DNA from: XBB1006 sp051877515
Lineage (GTDB): Bacteria; Bacillota; Clostridia; Lachnospirales; Lachnospiraceae
NCBI GenBank assembly: GCA_051877515.1
Contig: JBJEIY010000020.1
Location: 1-11,223 of the forward strand
Length of the DNA: 11,223 nt
Direction: 5' to 3'
Below, in pieces: positions 1 to 7,071 of the stretch (position 1 is the first letter of the stretch; each line of letters opens with the position of its first letter). Under the pieces are notes generated by a model, which worked only from the letters and a program-made list of their open reading frames with translations, searched no databases and was not told the DNA's origin. Made by a program: the position numbers and the translations under genes.

Positions 1-259
1 CGAAGAGGCAGAGCATGCTGCTAAATTTGCAGAGCTGTTAGGTTCCGATCTTGAAGCAAATATGAAAGCCACCACGAAAGATAACCTGAAATGGAGAGTT
101 GACTGCGAGTTCGGTGCTACTGCAGGAAAAGTTGACCTTGCTACCTGTGCTAAGAAGAACAACCTGGATGCAATCCATGACACCGTTCATGAGATGGCTC
201 GTGACGAGGCTAGACATGGTAAAGCATTAGAGGGATTCTTAAAGAGATATTTCAGCTAA
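1..259 (+). CDS. Rubrerythrin (reverse type), C-terminal part
   Basis: This is the 3' end of a gene that starts left of the window; the reading frame begins at base 2 and stops with TAA at 257-259. The 85 visible residues are a ferritin-like diiron helical segment. An E-x-x-H pair (in EEAEH) lies near the left edge and another (in DEARHGKAL) near the C-terminus; these are typical carboxylate and histidine ligands of the rubrerythrin diiron centre. The protein ends shortly after the last helix (GFLKRYFS) with no C-terminal rubredoxin CxxC pairs. This resembles the clostridial reverse rubrerythrins, whose rubredoxin domain is N-terminal and would be outside the window. Family members reduce hydrogen peroxide or oxygen in the cytoplasm of anaerobes with electrons from NAD(P)H or rubredoxin. 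It is convergent with the hydrogenase-like receptor gene. The family call is confident; the reverse subtype is inferred from the C-terminus only. Confidence 0.9.
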   Translation, partial: EEAEHAAKFAELLGSDLEANMKATTKDNLKWRVDCEFGATAGKVDLATCAKKNNLDAIHDTVHEMARDEARHGKALEGFLKRYFS

Positions 260-279
260 TCTAAATTATTAGAAAATGA

Positions 280-311
280 GAGGATAGCTCCTAATGGGCT
301 ATCCTCTTTTT
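280..311 (+). terminator. Rho-independent terminator of the rubrerythrin gene, possibly bidirectional
   Basis: A perfect 9-bp stem (GAGGATAGC at 280-288 paired with GCTATCCTC at 298-306) can be extended inward by a G-T and a C-G pair. It is followed directly by five T residues (307-311) and lies 20 bp after the rubrerythrin stop. Read on the minus strand, the same hairpin lies about 40 bp beyond the stop of the convergent hydrogenase-like gene, but its tail (TCATTTTC) is a poorer U-tract. It may therefore serve both converging transcripts, with plus-strand termination better supported. Confidence 0.9.
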
Positions 312-346
312 AAGTCAAGAACAAATTTTAACAATCTTGTATATCT

Positions 347-2281
347 TTACCCGGCATTTACCAACTCGCCCAGCTTCTCCTGTACTGTTTCCGTTACCTC
401 AGAGACTTTCCGGGTTGCTTCCACGATTTCATCAGAGGAAGATACCAGATTCTGAACCTGGCCTTCCACCGTTTCGATGATCTTGGCCAGTTCTTCCGCA
501 TGATGCAACAGATAGCTGATGGCCGTTCCGATATCTTCTTTGGTCTGGTTACTTCCGTTTACGGTATCTTTGGAACTATCCGCAAGAACCTTAATCTGAT
601 CTGCCACCACTGCAAATCCTTTACCGGCTTCTCCTGCCCTGGCCGCCTCGATAGAGGCATTTAATGCCAGAAGATTGGTCTGATTTGCAATGTTGATGAC
701 ATCCTCATTATTCTTCTCCAGATTACTCAGATAATCGTTGATCCGTTCCAGAGCCTGACTTAGATTTCCGGTAAATTCCCGGACATTTCCCATGGCCTCG
801 GAGATCTGCGCGCTCTCCTTTGCATTAACAGAACATCCTTCTGCCATACCCTCTACCGTTTCATTCAAAGTGCCAAACTGCTCTTCAATATTAGCAGAAA
901 GCTGCTCCTGCATTGCTTTTTCATGGGCATTAAGTTCTTCCATTTCCCGCAGCAGTTCTGCATTATGCGCTTTTTCCTCCAGCGCCATATCCTTCGTATA
1001 ATGTACGCAGTTATCCTTATAGTTAAAGCCGTTGAAAATGGACTTCGCCATCGACTTACAACTGGAGTATCCGCATCCACCGCAATCTATGTGCTGTTTT
1101 TCCGGAGTATCTTTCTTCATCGCAAAAAATACTTCCTGCAGCTGCTCTTCCGTTGGATCTTTCATGATACAGTTAGCACTTTTATCTGTGTAGTGACGAA
1201 TGAAATCGTTAAGATCCAGGGATTTGAAGCTCTCATTTAACTTCTTTAACCGCTGCTGGGGTGTCAGCTTCCTAACCCATGCGGTCTTTCCCCGGTCTTT
1301 CTTACTCTCCTGTTTGATTTTACCGATGGCAACATAGGGATCTTCTGTTTTTCCTATATCCTCTTCTACCGCTGTTCCGTATAGGCAACCACCGCTACAG
1401 TTTAGAGCATCAATGAACAAATACGGCAATTTGCCCTTCTTAATGTATTCTTTATTACGCTCCAGATAATCATACATGTGCTTCTCACCTTCCATCTGGC
1501 GGATCAGCACATCCTCACCCAAAAGCCAGTATACATTTTCTTTTAATCCGCCGGGCATGGGATAGATGGAACCCAGACCATATTCAATCTCATCAGAAAT
1601 TGGGGTACCTTTAATTTTATTTTCCCGTACATATTTCATCAGATGATGGAAAGTAACGTTGTATTCTACATACTGATGATTGTCGGGATCCTCAATTTCG
1701 GTTTTCTTTGCCATACAGGGACTGATAAATGCGATCTTGTCCGTCAAACCCATATACTTTTTGGCATAGATTGCTGCACACATCATTGGGCTGTGCACCG
1801 GCATCAGCTTCGGCAACAGCTCCGGTATGTATTTTTCAATATAATCCACTACTGCAGGACAGGGCTGGGAGATTCCTCCGTAAAAATCATGCTGCTGTAT
1901 GTAATTGATATATCCCCAGGTGGTAATATCCGCACCGAAAGATACACTTAAGATCCGATTTACACCCAGCTTTTTTAAGCCACCAAGTACCGATTCATAT
2001 TCTTTATAGTAATTTGCTTTGAACGCAGGAGCGACAATAATAGAAATTTTCTCGCCTTTAGCAAGATCAGCAAAAAATCGCTCCGTATCGTCTAAGTACT
2101 CTCTGGCCTGATGCTCGCACACATCAAAGCAGGCGCCACAGCCCACACAACGGTCCGGATCCACCGCGATCACGTTTTTTCCGTCCTCATTCTGGGCAAC
2201 ATTTGCTCCGGGGCAACTACAGGCACTGATACAACGGTTACATCCAACGCACAGATCATTGGTAAATACTAATTGACTCAT
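347..2281 (-). CDS. Soluble [FeFe]-hydrogenase-like sensory protein fused to a methyl-accepting chemotaxis signalling domain
   Basis: The 644-residue protein has four parts. An N-terminal 2x[4Fe-4S] ferredoxin uses Cys 11/14/17/21 and 45/48/51/55, with an extra Cys23. An iron-hydrogenase large-subunit-type domain (about 75-315) has H-cluster cysteines at 141, 189, 295 and 299. A PF04060-like Fe-S motif has Cys 400, 403, 408 and 425. A chemoreceptor coiled coil (about 430-640) carries the hairpin tip NQTNLLALNASIEAARAG at 533-550. There is no transmembrane segment, so it should act in the cytoplasm. The architecture matches group C (sensory) [FeFe]-hydrogenases linked to chemotaxis output, which are thought to sense H2 or redox state and modulate CheA. 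The proton-relay Cys of motif L1 is replaced by Pro140 and neighbouring Met positions also differ, so high catalytic activity is unlikely. The C-terminus lacks a CheR-binding NWxxF-type pentapeptide. An AGAGAGG ribosome site (2287-2293) precedes the ATG. The gene lies 75 bp after the C69 peptidase gene with no visible terminator between. Confidence 0.9.
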   Translation of the reverse strand: MSQLVFTNDLCVGCNRCISACSCPGANVAQNEDGKNVIAVDPDRCVGCGACFDVCEHQAREYLDDTERFFADLAKGEKISIIVAPAFKANYYKEYESVLGGLKKLGVNRILSVSFGADITTWGYINYIQQHDFYGGISQPCPAVVDYIEKYIPELLPKLMPVHSPMMCAAIYAKKYMGLTDKIAFISPCMAKKTEIEDPDNHQYVEYNVTFHHLMKYVRENKIKGTPISDEIEYGLGSIYPMPGGLKENVYWLLGEDVLIRQMEGEKHMYDYLERNKEYIKKGKLPYLFIDALNCSGGCLYGTAVEEDIGKTEDPYVAIGKIKQESKKDRGKTAWVRKLTPQQRLKKLNESFKSLDLNDFIRHYTDKSANCIMKDPTEEQLQEVFFAMKKDTPEKQHIDCGGCGYSSCKSMAKSIFNGFNYKDNCVHYTKDMALEEKAHNAELLREMEELNAHEKAMQEQLSANIEEQFGTLNETVEGMAEGCSVNAKESAQISEAMGNVREFTGNLSQALERINDYLSNLEKNNEDVINIANQTNLLALNASIEAARAGEAGKGFAVVADQIKVLADSSKDTVNGSNQTKEDIGTAISYLLHHAEELAKIIETVEGQVQNLVSSSDEIVEATRKVSEVTETVQEKLGELVNAG

Positions 2282-2356
2282 GTATACCTCTCTTTCAGGG
2301 GAAGGTCGTTATTCCTATGTACTCTTGTCTCTTATACTTTAGATTACTTACATGTC

Positions 2357-4426
2357 CTATTTGGCTTTGCAGCTCTTTACGATGGACCAGCTACCATAAA
2401 CCTTCTGTCCGGTAGAATCTAATTTATAAGCACGAACCTGAACGTAATACTTCTGTCCGGCTTTCAGGCCTGAAATGGTCTTTGTTCCGGTTGCGGAAAC
2501 TTTCTTTGCGGATGTCATTTTACTGGAAGTTGAATAGCGGATTTCATAACCTTTTGCACTACTAACCTTGTTGAAACTTACCTTAACAGCCTTCTTTGCT
2601 GCAGTAAGTTTTACATCCGTTACTTTGGACACGGAAACTTTTTTCCAATGTGCGTAATATGTTACATCCGCATTGGTCTTTGTGGTGGTATAAATCCTCT
2701 TTCCGCCCTTTGGTGTTGTATACCATCCGGCAAAGGTATATCCTGCCCGGGTTGGCTGTGCCAGAGCTTCTACTGCAGAACCGGTAGCCACATAGGTGTA
2801 TCCGTCTTCCACAGAGCCACCATTAGCATTGTAGGTTACTTTTACGAAACGATCTCTTCCCGGTAATGCGAAGGTTCCCTTCTTACCGCCTGCAATGTAT
2901 TTTTCCAAAGAGTCCAGAACGTATTCTGCCTCATCCAATACCTGCTCCGTCATACCGGCATTGATCTTGGTTGCCCATGCTGCTGCCGTTTTTTTCTGGC
3001 CGTTGTTGTAATAGTTCACTAAGGCATTTTCCAAAATGCCCTGCTGTAAAATGATATCATCCTGTACACCGGAGAAGTATTCTGTTACTACAGATGCCAC
3101 CTCTGCACGGTTTGCATGGCAAAGACTGGTGATGGAATCAAACGTCCAGTATAAGGAATCTTCTGTATAGGTTAAGCTTTCAACCTTACAACTTTCATGA
3201 GTATCTGTGATCAGGTTTGCATAACTTGGGATATAAACAGAAAACTCACTGCCTCCCATAGCCAGCCATTGAACCGTGGTAAGATCCGCAGGCATATTTG
3301 CCTTCTGCTCAAATACATGGCACTCCATCTGATATTTATTACCGATAGGATATACTCCGGCAGTTGTATCGTCTGCAGTAGAATCATAAGCGGTTCCTAC
3401 TCCCCTCTGAGAGAGGAAACGCAGAGCATCCTTCAAGCTGATCTTCTCAGTCATATCAAAGAGCAGCCGGAATGGTCCCGGTGCGGATTTCTCTTCCCCA
3501 TTTGGTAAAAAGGAAAAATATTCTTCCGTCGGAACCGGATTGATATTCTTTGCCACTTCGGAATTTAAGTAATTGATTCCCTGCCATGCCCGGTAAGAAC
3601 TATGTCCTGCATATCCGGTAGAGTATGATTTTGCAACATGAATGGAATTCTCATTTTCCGGTGTTTCGCTGTAATAGAAATTACCCTTCTTTGCAGTAGA
3701 GATCAACTCCGGGGATGCAATGATGTTGCTGTCTGTTACATCAATCTGATCGGTCATCATCATATTGGGAACTACAGAAGCTTTATCAGAGGGCATCTTT
3801 CTTGCAACATACTGATGTCCGGATACAATTTCCATGTACCACACTTCATTCGCATCTCCAATAAAAAACGCATTACATTCTCCGGCACCATATTTGTCCA
3901 CCAGTCTTGCAATGATCTGTACACCTTCTTTTGCTGTTGTTGCCTCCTGAAGGATCATGGTGGTAATGGAGATTTCGCAAAGTCCGGTGTAGGACAGAGG
4001 ATCTACCGCTTCCACTTTGGAATTGTCATATGTAGATACGGTTGCGGAAACCGCAACACCCTTTTCATTCATTCCAACTTCGCCGTATCCTAATCCCAAT
4101 TCACCGCCTTCTCCTTTTTCCAGAGAATCTCTGGCAACCGTGAATCGTAAAGTATGTGCCGGATATGGACAGCTAAATCCATATGCATCTGTATACATTT
4201 CTCCGTCTGCATGATCTGCTGCCTCTCTTACCTCAAAAATCTTTGGATTGGCAGGCCCGAAATCCTCACTTCGTCCGAAGTAAGCTGAACCATTGGTAGT
4301 ATTCTCACTACCCACGTAAAATCCGCAGCAGGCCAGTGCTGATTGTGCACCGGATAATACCAGACTGACCGTGGTGATCATTGCAACCACTACTTTTACT
4401 GCCTTGTTCCAACTTGTTTTTTTCAT
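2357..4426 (-). CDS. Secreted C69-family dipeptidase with InlB-type repeat and fibronectin type III domain
   Basis: The 689-residue precursor starts with a signal peptide: basic MKKTSWNK, a hydrophobic stretch at about 10-25, then A30-L31-A32. The C69 peptidase domain (about 33-515) begins at Cys33 with the family-typical start CCGFYVG...NGS, followed by GRSED at 51-55. C69 (PepD-type) enzymes are N-terminal nucleophile hydrolases whose first cysteine attacks dipeptide substrates. Signal peptidase cleavage after Ala32 would by itself expose Cys33 as the mature N-terminus. The C-terminus adds an InlB B-repeat/Listeria-Bacteroides type domain (about 526-596, with NANGG, AGYTFAGWY and YYAHW motifs) and a FnIII domain (about 600-686, with GYEIRYS and YYVQVRAY). 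Such modules are common in surface or secreted proteins of gut Firmicutes. No LPxTG motif or membrane anchor follows. An AAAGGAGA ribosome site ends 7 nt from the ATG. The natural substrate is unknown; secreted peptide or cell-wall peptide turnover is a guess. Confidence 0.9.
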   Translation of the reverse strand: MKKTSWNKAVKVVVAMITTVSLVLSGAQSALACCGFYVGSENTTNGSAYFGRSEDFGPANPKIFEVREAADHADGEMYTDAYGFSCPYPAHTLRFTVARDSLEKGEGGELGLGYGEVGMNEKGVAVSATVSTYDNSKVEAVDPLSYTGLCEISITTMILQEATTAKEGVQIIARLVDKYGAGECNAFFIGDANEVWYMEIVSGHQYVARKMPSDKASVVPNMMMTDQIDVTDSNIIASPELISTAKKGNFYYSETPENENSIHVAKSYSTGYAGHSSYRAWQGINYLNSEVAKNINPVPTEEYFSFLPNGEEKSAPGPFRLLFDMTEKISLKDALRFLSQRGVGTAYDSTADDTTAGVYPIGNKYQMECHVFEQKANMPADLTTVQWLAMGGSEFSVYIPSYANLITDTHESCKVESLTYTEDSLYWTFDSITSLCHANRAEVASVVTEYFSGVQDDIILQQGILENALVNYYNNGQKKTAAAWATKINAGMTEQVLDEAEYVLDSLEKYIAGGKKGTFALPGRDRFVKVTYNANGGSVEDGYTYVATGSAVEALAQPTRAGYTFAGWYTTPKGGKRIYTTTKTNADVTYYAHWKKVSVSKVTDVKLTAAKKAVKVSFNKVSSAKGYEIRYSTSSKMTSAKKVSATGTKTISGLKAGQKYYVQVRAYKLDSTGQKVYGSWSIVKSCKAK

Positions 4427-4465
4427 TTTTTGTCTCCTTTTCTTTTCTCTAATCTTTTTTCATCT

Positions 4466-5596
4466 CTATGGCATTCGAATTTTCACCAAAGTGGAGTCTT
4501 CATCAAAATTATTTAAATTATATAAAAACAAGGTTTCCGTAATCCCCTCTTTTTCCATATAAGAGGACAGGTTCTCGCTAAAATATCGCAGATCGATAAG
4601 ATGGATCGTCTCATATTCTTCCGTCAAATAGGGTACAAAACAATTGGCATACGAATCCTTCACCAGTAACAGATGCTTGCCATTCTTTTCCTTGGTATGA
4701 ATGGTCACTTCTCCATCATTCCCGCCAAGAAAAAACCGGTATTTATCTTTCTCCTGTAATTGGGATCTGTCATAAATGGAATCTGTAATCGTTTTACCAA
4801 ATCCATGAGACACCTTTTCTACCTGGCCGCCTCCTGTATACTGCTCGATCCGATCCGGTTTTGTATGGAACGGCAGTACCTTGGAATACAGTGTACCATA
4901 AAAAGAATCCGTTACTACTTTTGATCTATAGGAAGGTTGTTTCCAGCCCTGATTTTCACACAAAGCCAGGTAACCGTAATAGGCTCCCAGGCTGGTCCAG
5001 TGATGGTCTGTCCTGTAATATAATTCTTCCTCTTTGTGGGCCAGAAGCTGTCCGGCCACATCCACCACTTCTATATTCGGCACTTCTGATAATTGCTTTT
5101 CTGCCTGCTCCAGGACACTTTTCTGATCATAATCCGTAGCTCTTTCGGGAAGCTTGTCCGACCAGACATAAGCGGCTGTGGGAACCAGCATGACTTTAAC
5201 GGGCATGGAGTCCTGCCGGCCGGCAAAAGCGCAAACTGCATTTATATTTTTACTGAACCGTTCTCCTTCAAATTCCGAAGAACTCTTTTTCAACATCAGA
5301 TATCCGTCCTTGCAAAAATATACCCCGTTACTGTCTTTTACCCCACATAACTTCTGCACCAGGGTTTTTACAGAAATGGCCGCACTGCGCAACACGAACT
5401 GATCGGATGCGTATGCATCCATCTTCTCTGTAAACTCACCACTTATAAGTGTCTCCGGTTGTAACCGGGGTCTCATGGTAAGATAACGATTCTCATCGGC
5501 AGAGAACTCTTTTTGCCCACTTATAAAGTAACTGAGAAATCCCAGGGTAATACAGAGGAAAAAACACACGGGCAGGATCAGATTCCTTCTTTTCAT
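4466..5596 (-). CDS. DHHW-family (AlgX/AlgJ-like) SGNH-type O-acetylation protein
   Basis: The 376-residue protein has one N-terminal membrane anchor or uncleaved signal (about 6-26) and an extracytoplasmic domain. The family-defining motif DHHW is at 197-200, in RTDHHWTSLGAYYGY. A later KDSYANCF block (313-320) supplies Ser315, at the position of the SGNH nucleophile. In AlgX and AlgJ the equivalent Asp-x-His and Ser form a catalytic triad that acetylates a secreted polysaccharide, so D197, H199 and S315 are the likely triad here. It lies 12 bp downstream of the MBOAT gene, and its AAGGAGG site overlaps the MBOAT stop codon, which strongly suggests co-expression. The role inferred from this pairing is to accept acetyl groups passed through the MBOAT protein and transfer them to an envelope or extracellular glycan. 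The polymer is not identified, and no glycan synthase or polymerase gene is in the window. The C-terminus (NNFDEDSTLVKIRMP) looks complete. Confidence 0.88.
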   Translation of the reverse strand: MKRRNLILPVCFFLCITLGFLSYFISGQKEFSADENRYLTMRPRLQPETLISGEFTEKMDAYASDQFVLRSAAISVKTLVQKLCGVKDSNGVYFCKDGYLMLKKSSSEFEGERFSKNINAVCAFAGRQDSMPVKVMLVPTAAYVWSDKLPERATDYDQKSVLEQAEKQLSEVPNIEVVDVAGQLLAHKEEELYYRTDHHWTSLGAYYGYLALCENQGWKQPSYRSKVVTDSFYGTLYSKVLPFHTKPDRIEQYTGGGQVEKVSHGFGKTITDSIYDRSQLQEKDKYRFFLGGNDGEVTIHTKEKNGKHLLLVKDSYANCFVPYLTEEYETIHLIDLRYFSENLSSYMEKEGITETLFLYNLNNFDEDSTLVKIRMP

Positions 5597-5603
5597 TTCT
5601 ACT

Positions 5604-5610
5604 CCTCCTT
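5604..5610 (-). promoter_or_regulatory. Shine-Dalgarno site of the DHHW gene overlapping the MBOAT stop codon
   Basis: The perfect anti-16S match AAGGAGG lies 7 nt upstream of the DHHW ATG. Its first two bases are the last two bases of the TAA stop of the MBOAT gene (5609-5611). Ribosomes finishing MBOAT therefore sit on the initiation site of its partner, an arrangement consistent with translational coupling of the two subunits. Confidence 0.85.
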
Positions 5611-7009
5611 AAAACCTGAAATACAAAAACGGATTATAGGAGGATCCAACAATGAAACAGATGGAAATACCAAATCCTATAAACAACAGGACATCACAAA
5701 TCCATTGTTTCCTGCCTTCCAGTTTCTGCAGCAGTTTTCCCGGCAAAGATCCGGAAAACAACAGGCACAGGATAAGAAGCAGAAGGTGGGATTGCAGCAT
5801 ATACAAACTTTCTGCATTGAACAACCCGGCCTTGTTCCCTATGCACATAGCTGCAAGATAGCGGAACATCTCCTGAAAATCTTCACAGGCAAATAACACC
5901 CATCCCAGGATCACAAAAAACATGGTATATACATGCCGTAAAAAACCGGGAGCACGATCCAGATATTTCTGCAGAAAGAATTTTTCCGTAATCAGTAGTA
6001 TTCCATAATACATACCCCATAACAGGAAATTGTAAGCTGCTCCGTGCCAAAACCCTGTCAGGGCCCATACAATCATAAGGTTTAGCATCTGTCTGTATTT
6101 TCCCTTACGGTTTCCGCCCAGGGGAATATATACATACTCTCTAAACCAGTTTCCCAGACTAATGTGCCAACGGCGCCAGAATTCCGTAATACTTTTTGAA
6201 ATATAGGGTAGATTAAAATTCTCCGGAAATGTAAACCCGAACATTTTTCCCAATCCAATGGCCATGTCCGAATAACCGGAGAAATCAAAATATATCTGAA
6301 AAGTATAGCAAAATGCTCCCAGCCAAGCCGTCAATACCGGCGTGGCAGACAGATCCATCGTATGAACCGTCTCCCAGATCGCTCCTGCATTGTTAGCAAG
6401 AAGTACCTTCTTGCACATTCCCTGGCAGAATCGCCGGATTCCAAGCGAAACATCCTCCATACTTACCCGCCGGTCCTGAAGCTGGTTTTCCAAATCAATG
6501 TAACGTACAATGGGACCTGCCACCAATTGTGGAAAGCATGTTACATAGGTTGCAAATGCAATAATACTGGTTTGGGGTTTTACTTCTTTACGATACACAT
6601 CAATCGTGTAGGACATCGTCTGAAAGGTATAAAAGGAAATGCCGATAGGCAATGCAATGGATAGCACAGGCATAACAAATCCGGTCAGAGAATGAATGGT
6701 GCTTAATACCAGATTCGTATATTTAAAAAAGCCAAGGATCCCCAGATTTCCGGCAACAGAAATAAATAATACAACTCTCGCTGCCAGACTGCGCCCCTGT
6801 CTTTGAAAATAACCAATCAGCCTTCCATTCACATAATCGAAGACTGTGGAAAAAAGCATAATTAAAATATATACCGGTTCTCCCCAGGCATAAAAAACCA
6901 GACTGGCCGCTACCAGCAGAAGGTTTTTCCATCTTTGGGGGCAAAGATAATACAATACCAATGTGACCGGAAGAAAAAAGAATAAAAATGCTGTACTGCT
7001 AAAAACCAT
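5609..7009 (-). CDS. MBOAT-family membrane O-acyltransferase (AlgI-like)
   Basis: This 466-residue polytopic membrane protein has about ten hydrophobic segments. It shows the hallmarks of the AlgI/DltB branch of MBOAT enzymes: the start MVFSSTAFLFFFLP, the block WRRWHISLGNWFREY with His282, the block TGFWHGAAYNFLLWG with the presumed catalytic His322, and the typical C-terminal YNPFLYFRF. Length and motif order match full-length AlgI relatives. These proteins move acyl (usually acetyl) groups across the membrane so that an extracytoplasmic partner can acetylate a glycan. The adjacent DHHW protein fits that partner role better than a Dlt-type system, since no DltA/C genes are present. An in-frame TAG two codons upstream rules out a longer N-terminus. 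The ribosome site is poor: AGGA lies only a base or so from the ATG. Translation may therefore depend on features further upstream. The gene follows the second cyclase gene after 62 bp. Confidence 0.93.
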   Translation of the reverse strand: MVFSSTAFLFFFLPVTLVLYYLCPQRWKNLLLVAASLVFYAWGEPVYILIMLFSTVFDYVNGRLIGYFQRQGRSLAARVVLFISVAGNLGILGFFKYTNLVLSTIHSLTGFVMPVLSIALPIGISFYTFQTMSYTIDVYRKEVKPQTSIIAFATYVTCFPQLVAGPIVRYIDLENQLQDRRVSMEDVSLGIRRFCQGMCKKVLLANNAGAIWETVHTMDLSATPVLTAWLGAFCYTFQIYFDFSGYSDMAIGLGKMFGFTFPENFNLPYISKSITEFWRRWHISLGNWFREYVYIPLGGNRKGKYRQMLNLMIVWALTGFWHGAAYNFLLWGMYYGILLITEKFFLQKYLDRAPGFLRHVYTMFFVILGWVLFACEDFQEMFRYLAAMCIGNKAGLFNAESLYMLQSHLLLLILCLLFSGSLPGKLLQKLEGRKQWICDVLLFIGFGISICFIVGSSYNPFLYFRF

Positions 7010-7071
7010 ATCCTACCAATGCAAATAGATCTCTTACAATCCTTTCACATGCTCCCCTTTATACTACAAAC

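Noticed and set aside
3638..4093. Open frame of 151 codons on the plus strand, opposite the C69 peptidase
   Set aside because: It lies wholly antisense to a well-supported gene, has no recognisable domain and an unusual composition (many Cys, His and Ile), and I see no convincing ribosome site.
4325..4345. Possible lipoprotein signal (cysteine after a short hydrophobic segment) in the C69 peptidase
   Set aside because: The residues before Cys33 are Ala-Leu-Ala, which do not fit a canonical lipobox (Leu expected at -3), and lipidation would block the catalytic cysteine.
5214..5225. Perfect 12-bp GC-rich palindrome TGCCGGCCGGCA
   Set aside because: It lies inside the DHHW coding sequence, has no loop or T-tract and no second copy that I noticed, so it is most likely chance codon use.
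5513..5896. Open frame of 127 codons on the plus strand across the MBOAT/DHHW junction
   Set aside because: It is an antisense shadow of two confident genes, with Gln/Lys-rich low-complexity translation and no family resemblance.
7010..7071. Possible c-di-GMP riboswitch or terminator between the cyclase and MBOAT genes
   Set aside because: The 62-bp gap is too short for a GEMM-type aptamer, and I found neither its conserved core nor a strong hairpin followed by a U-tract.
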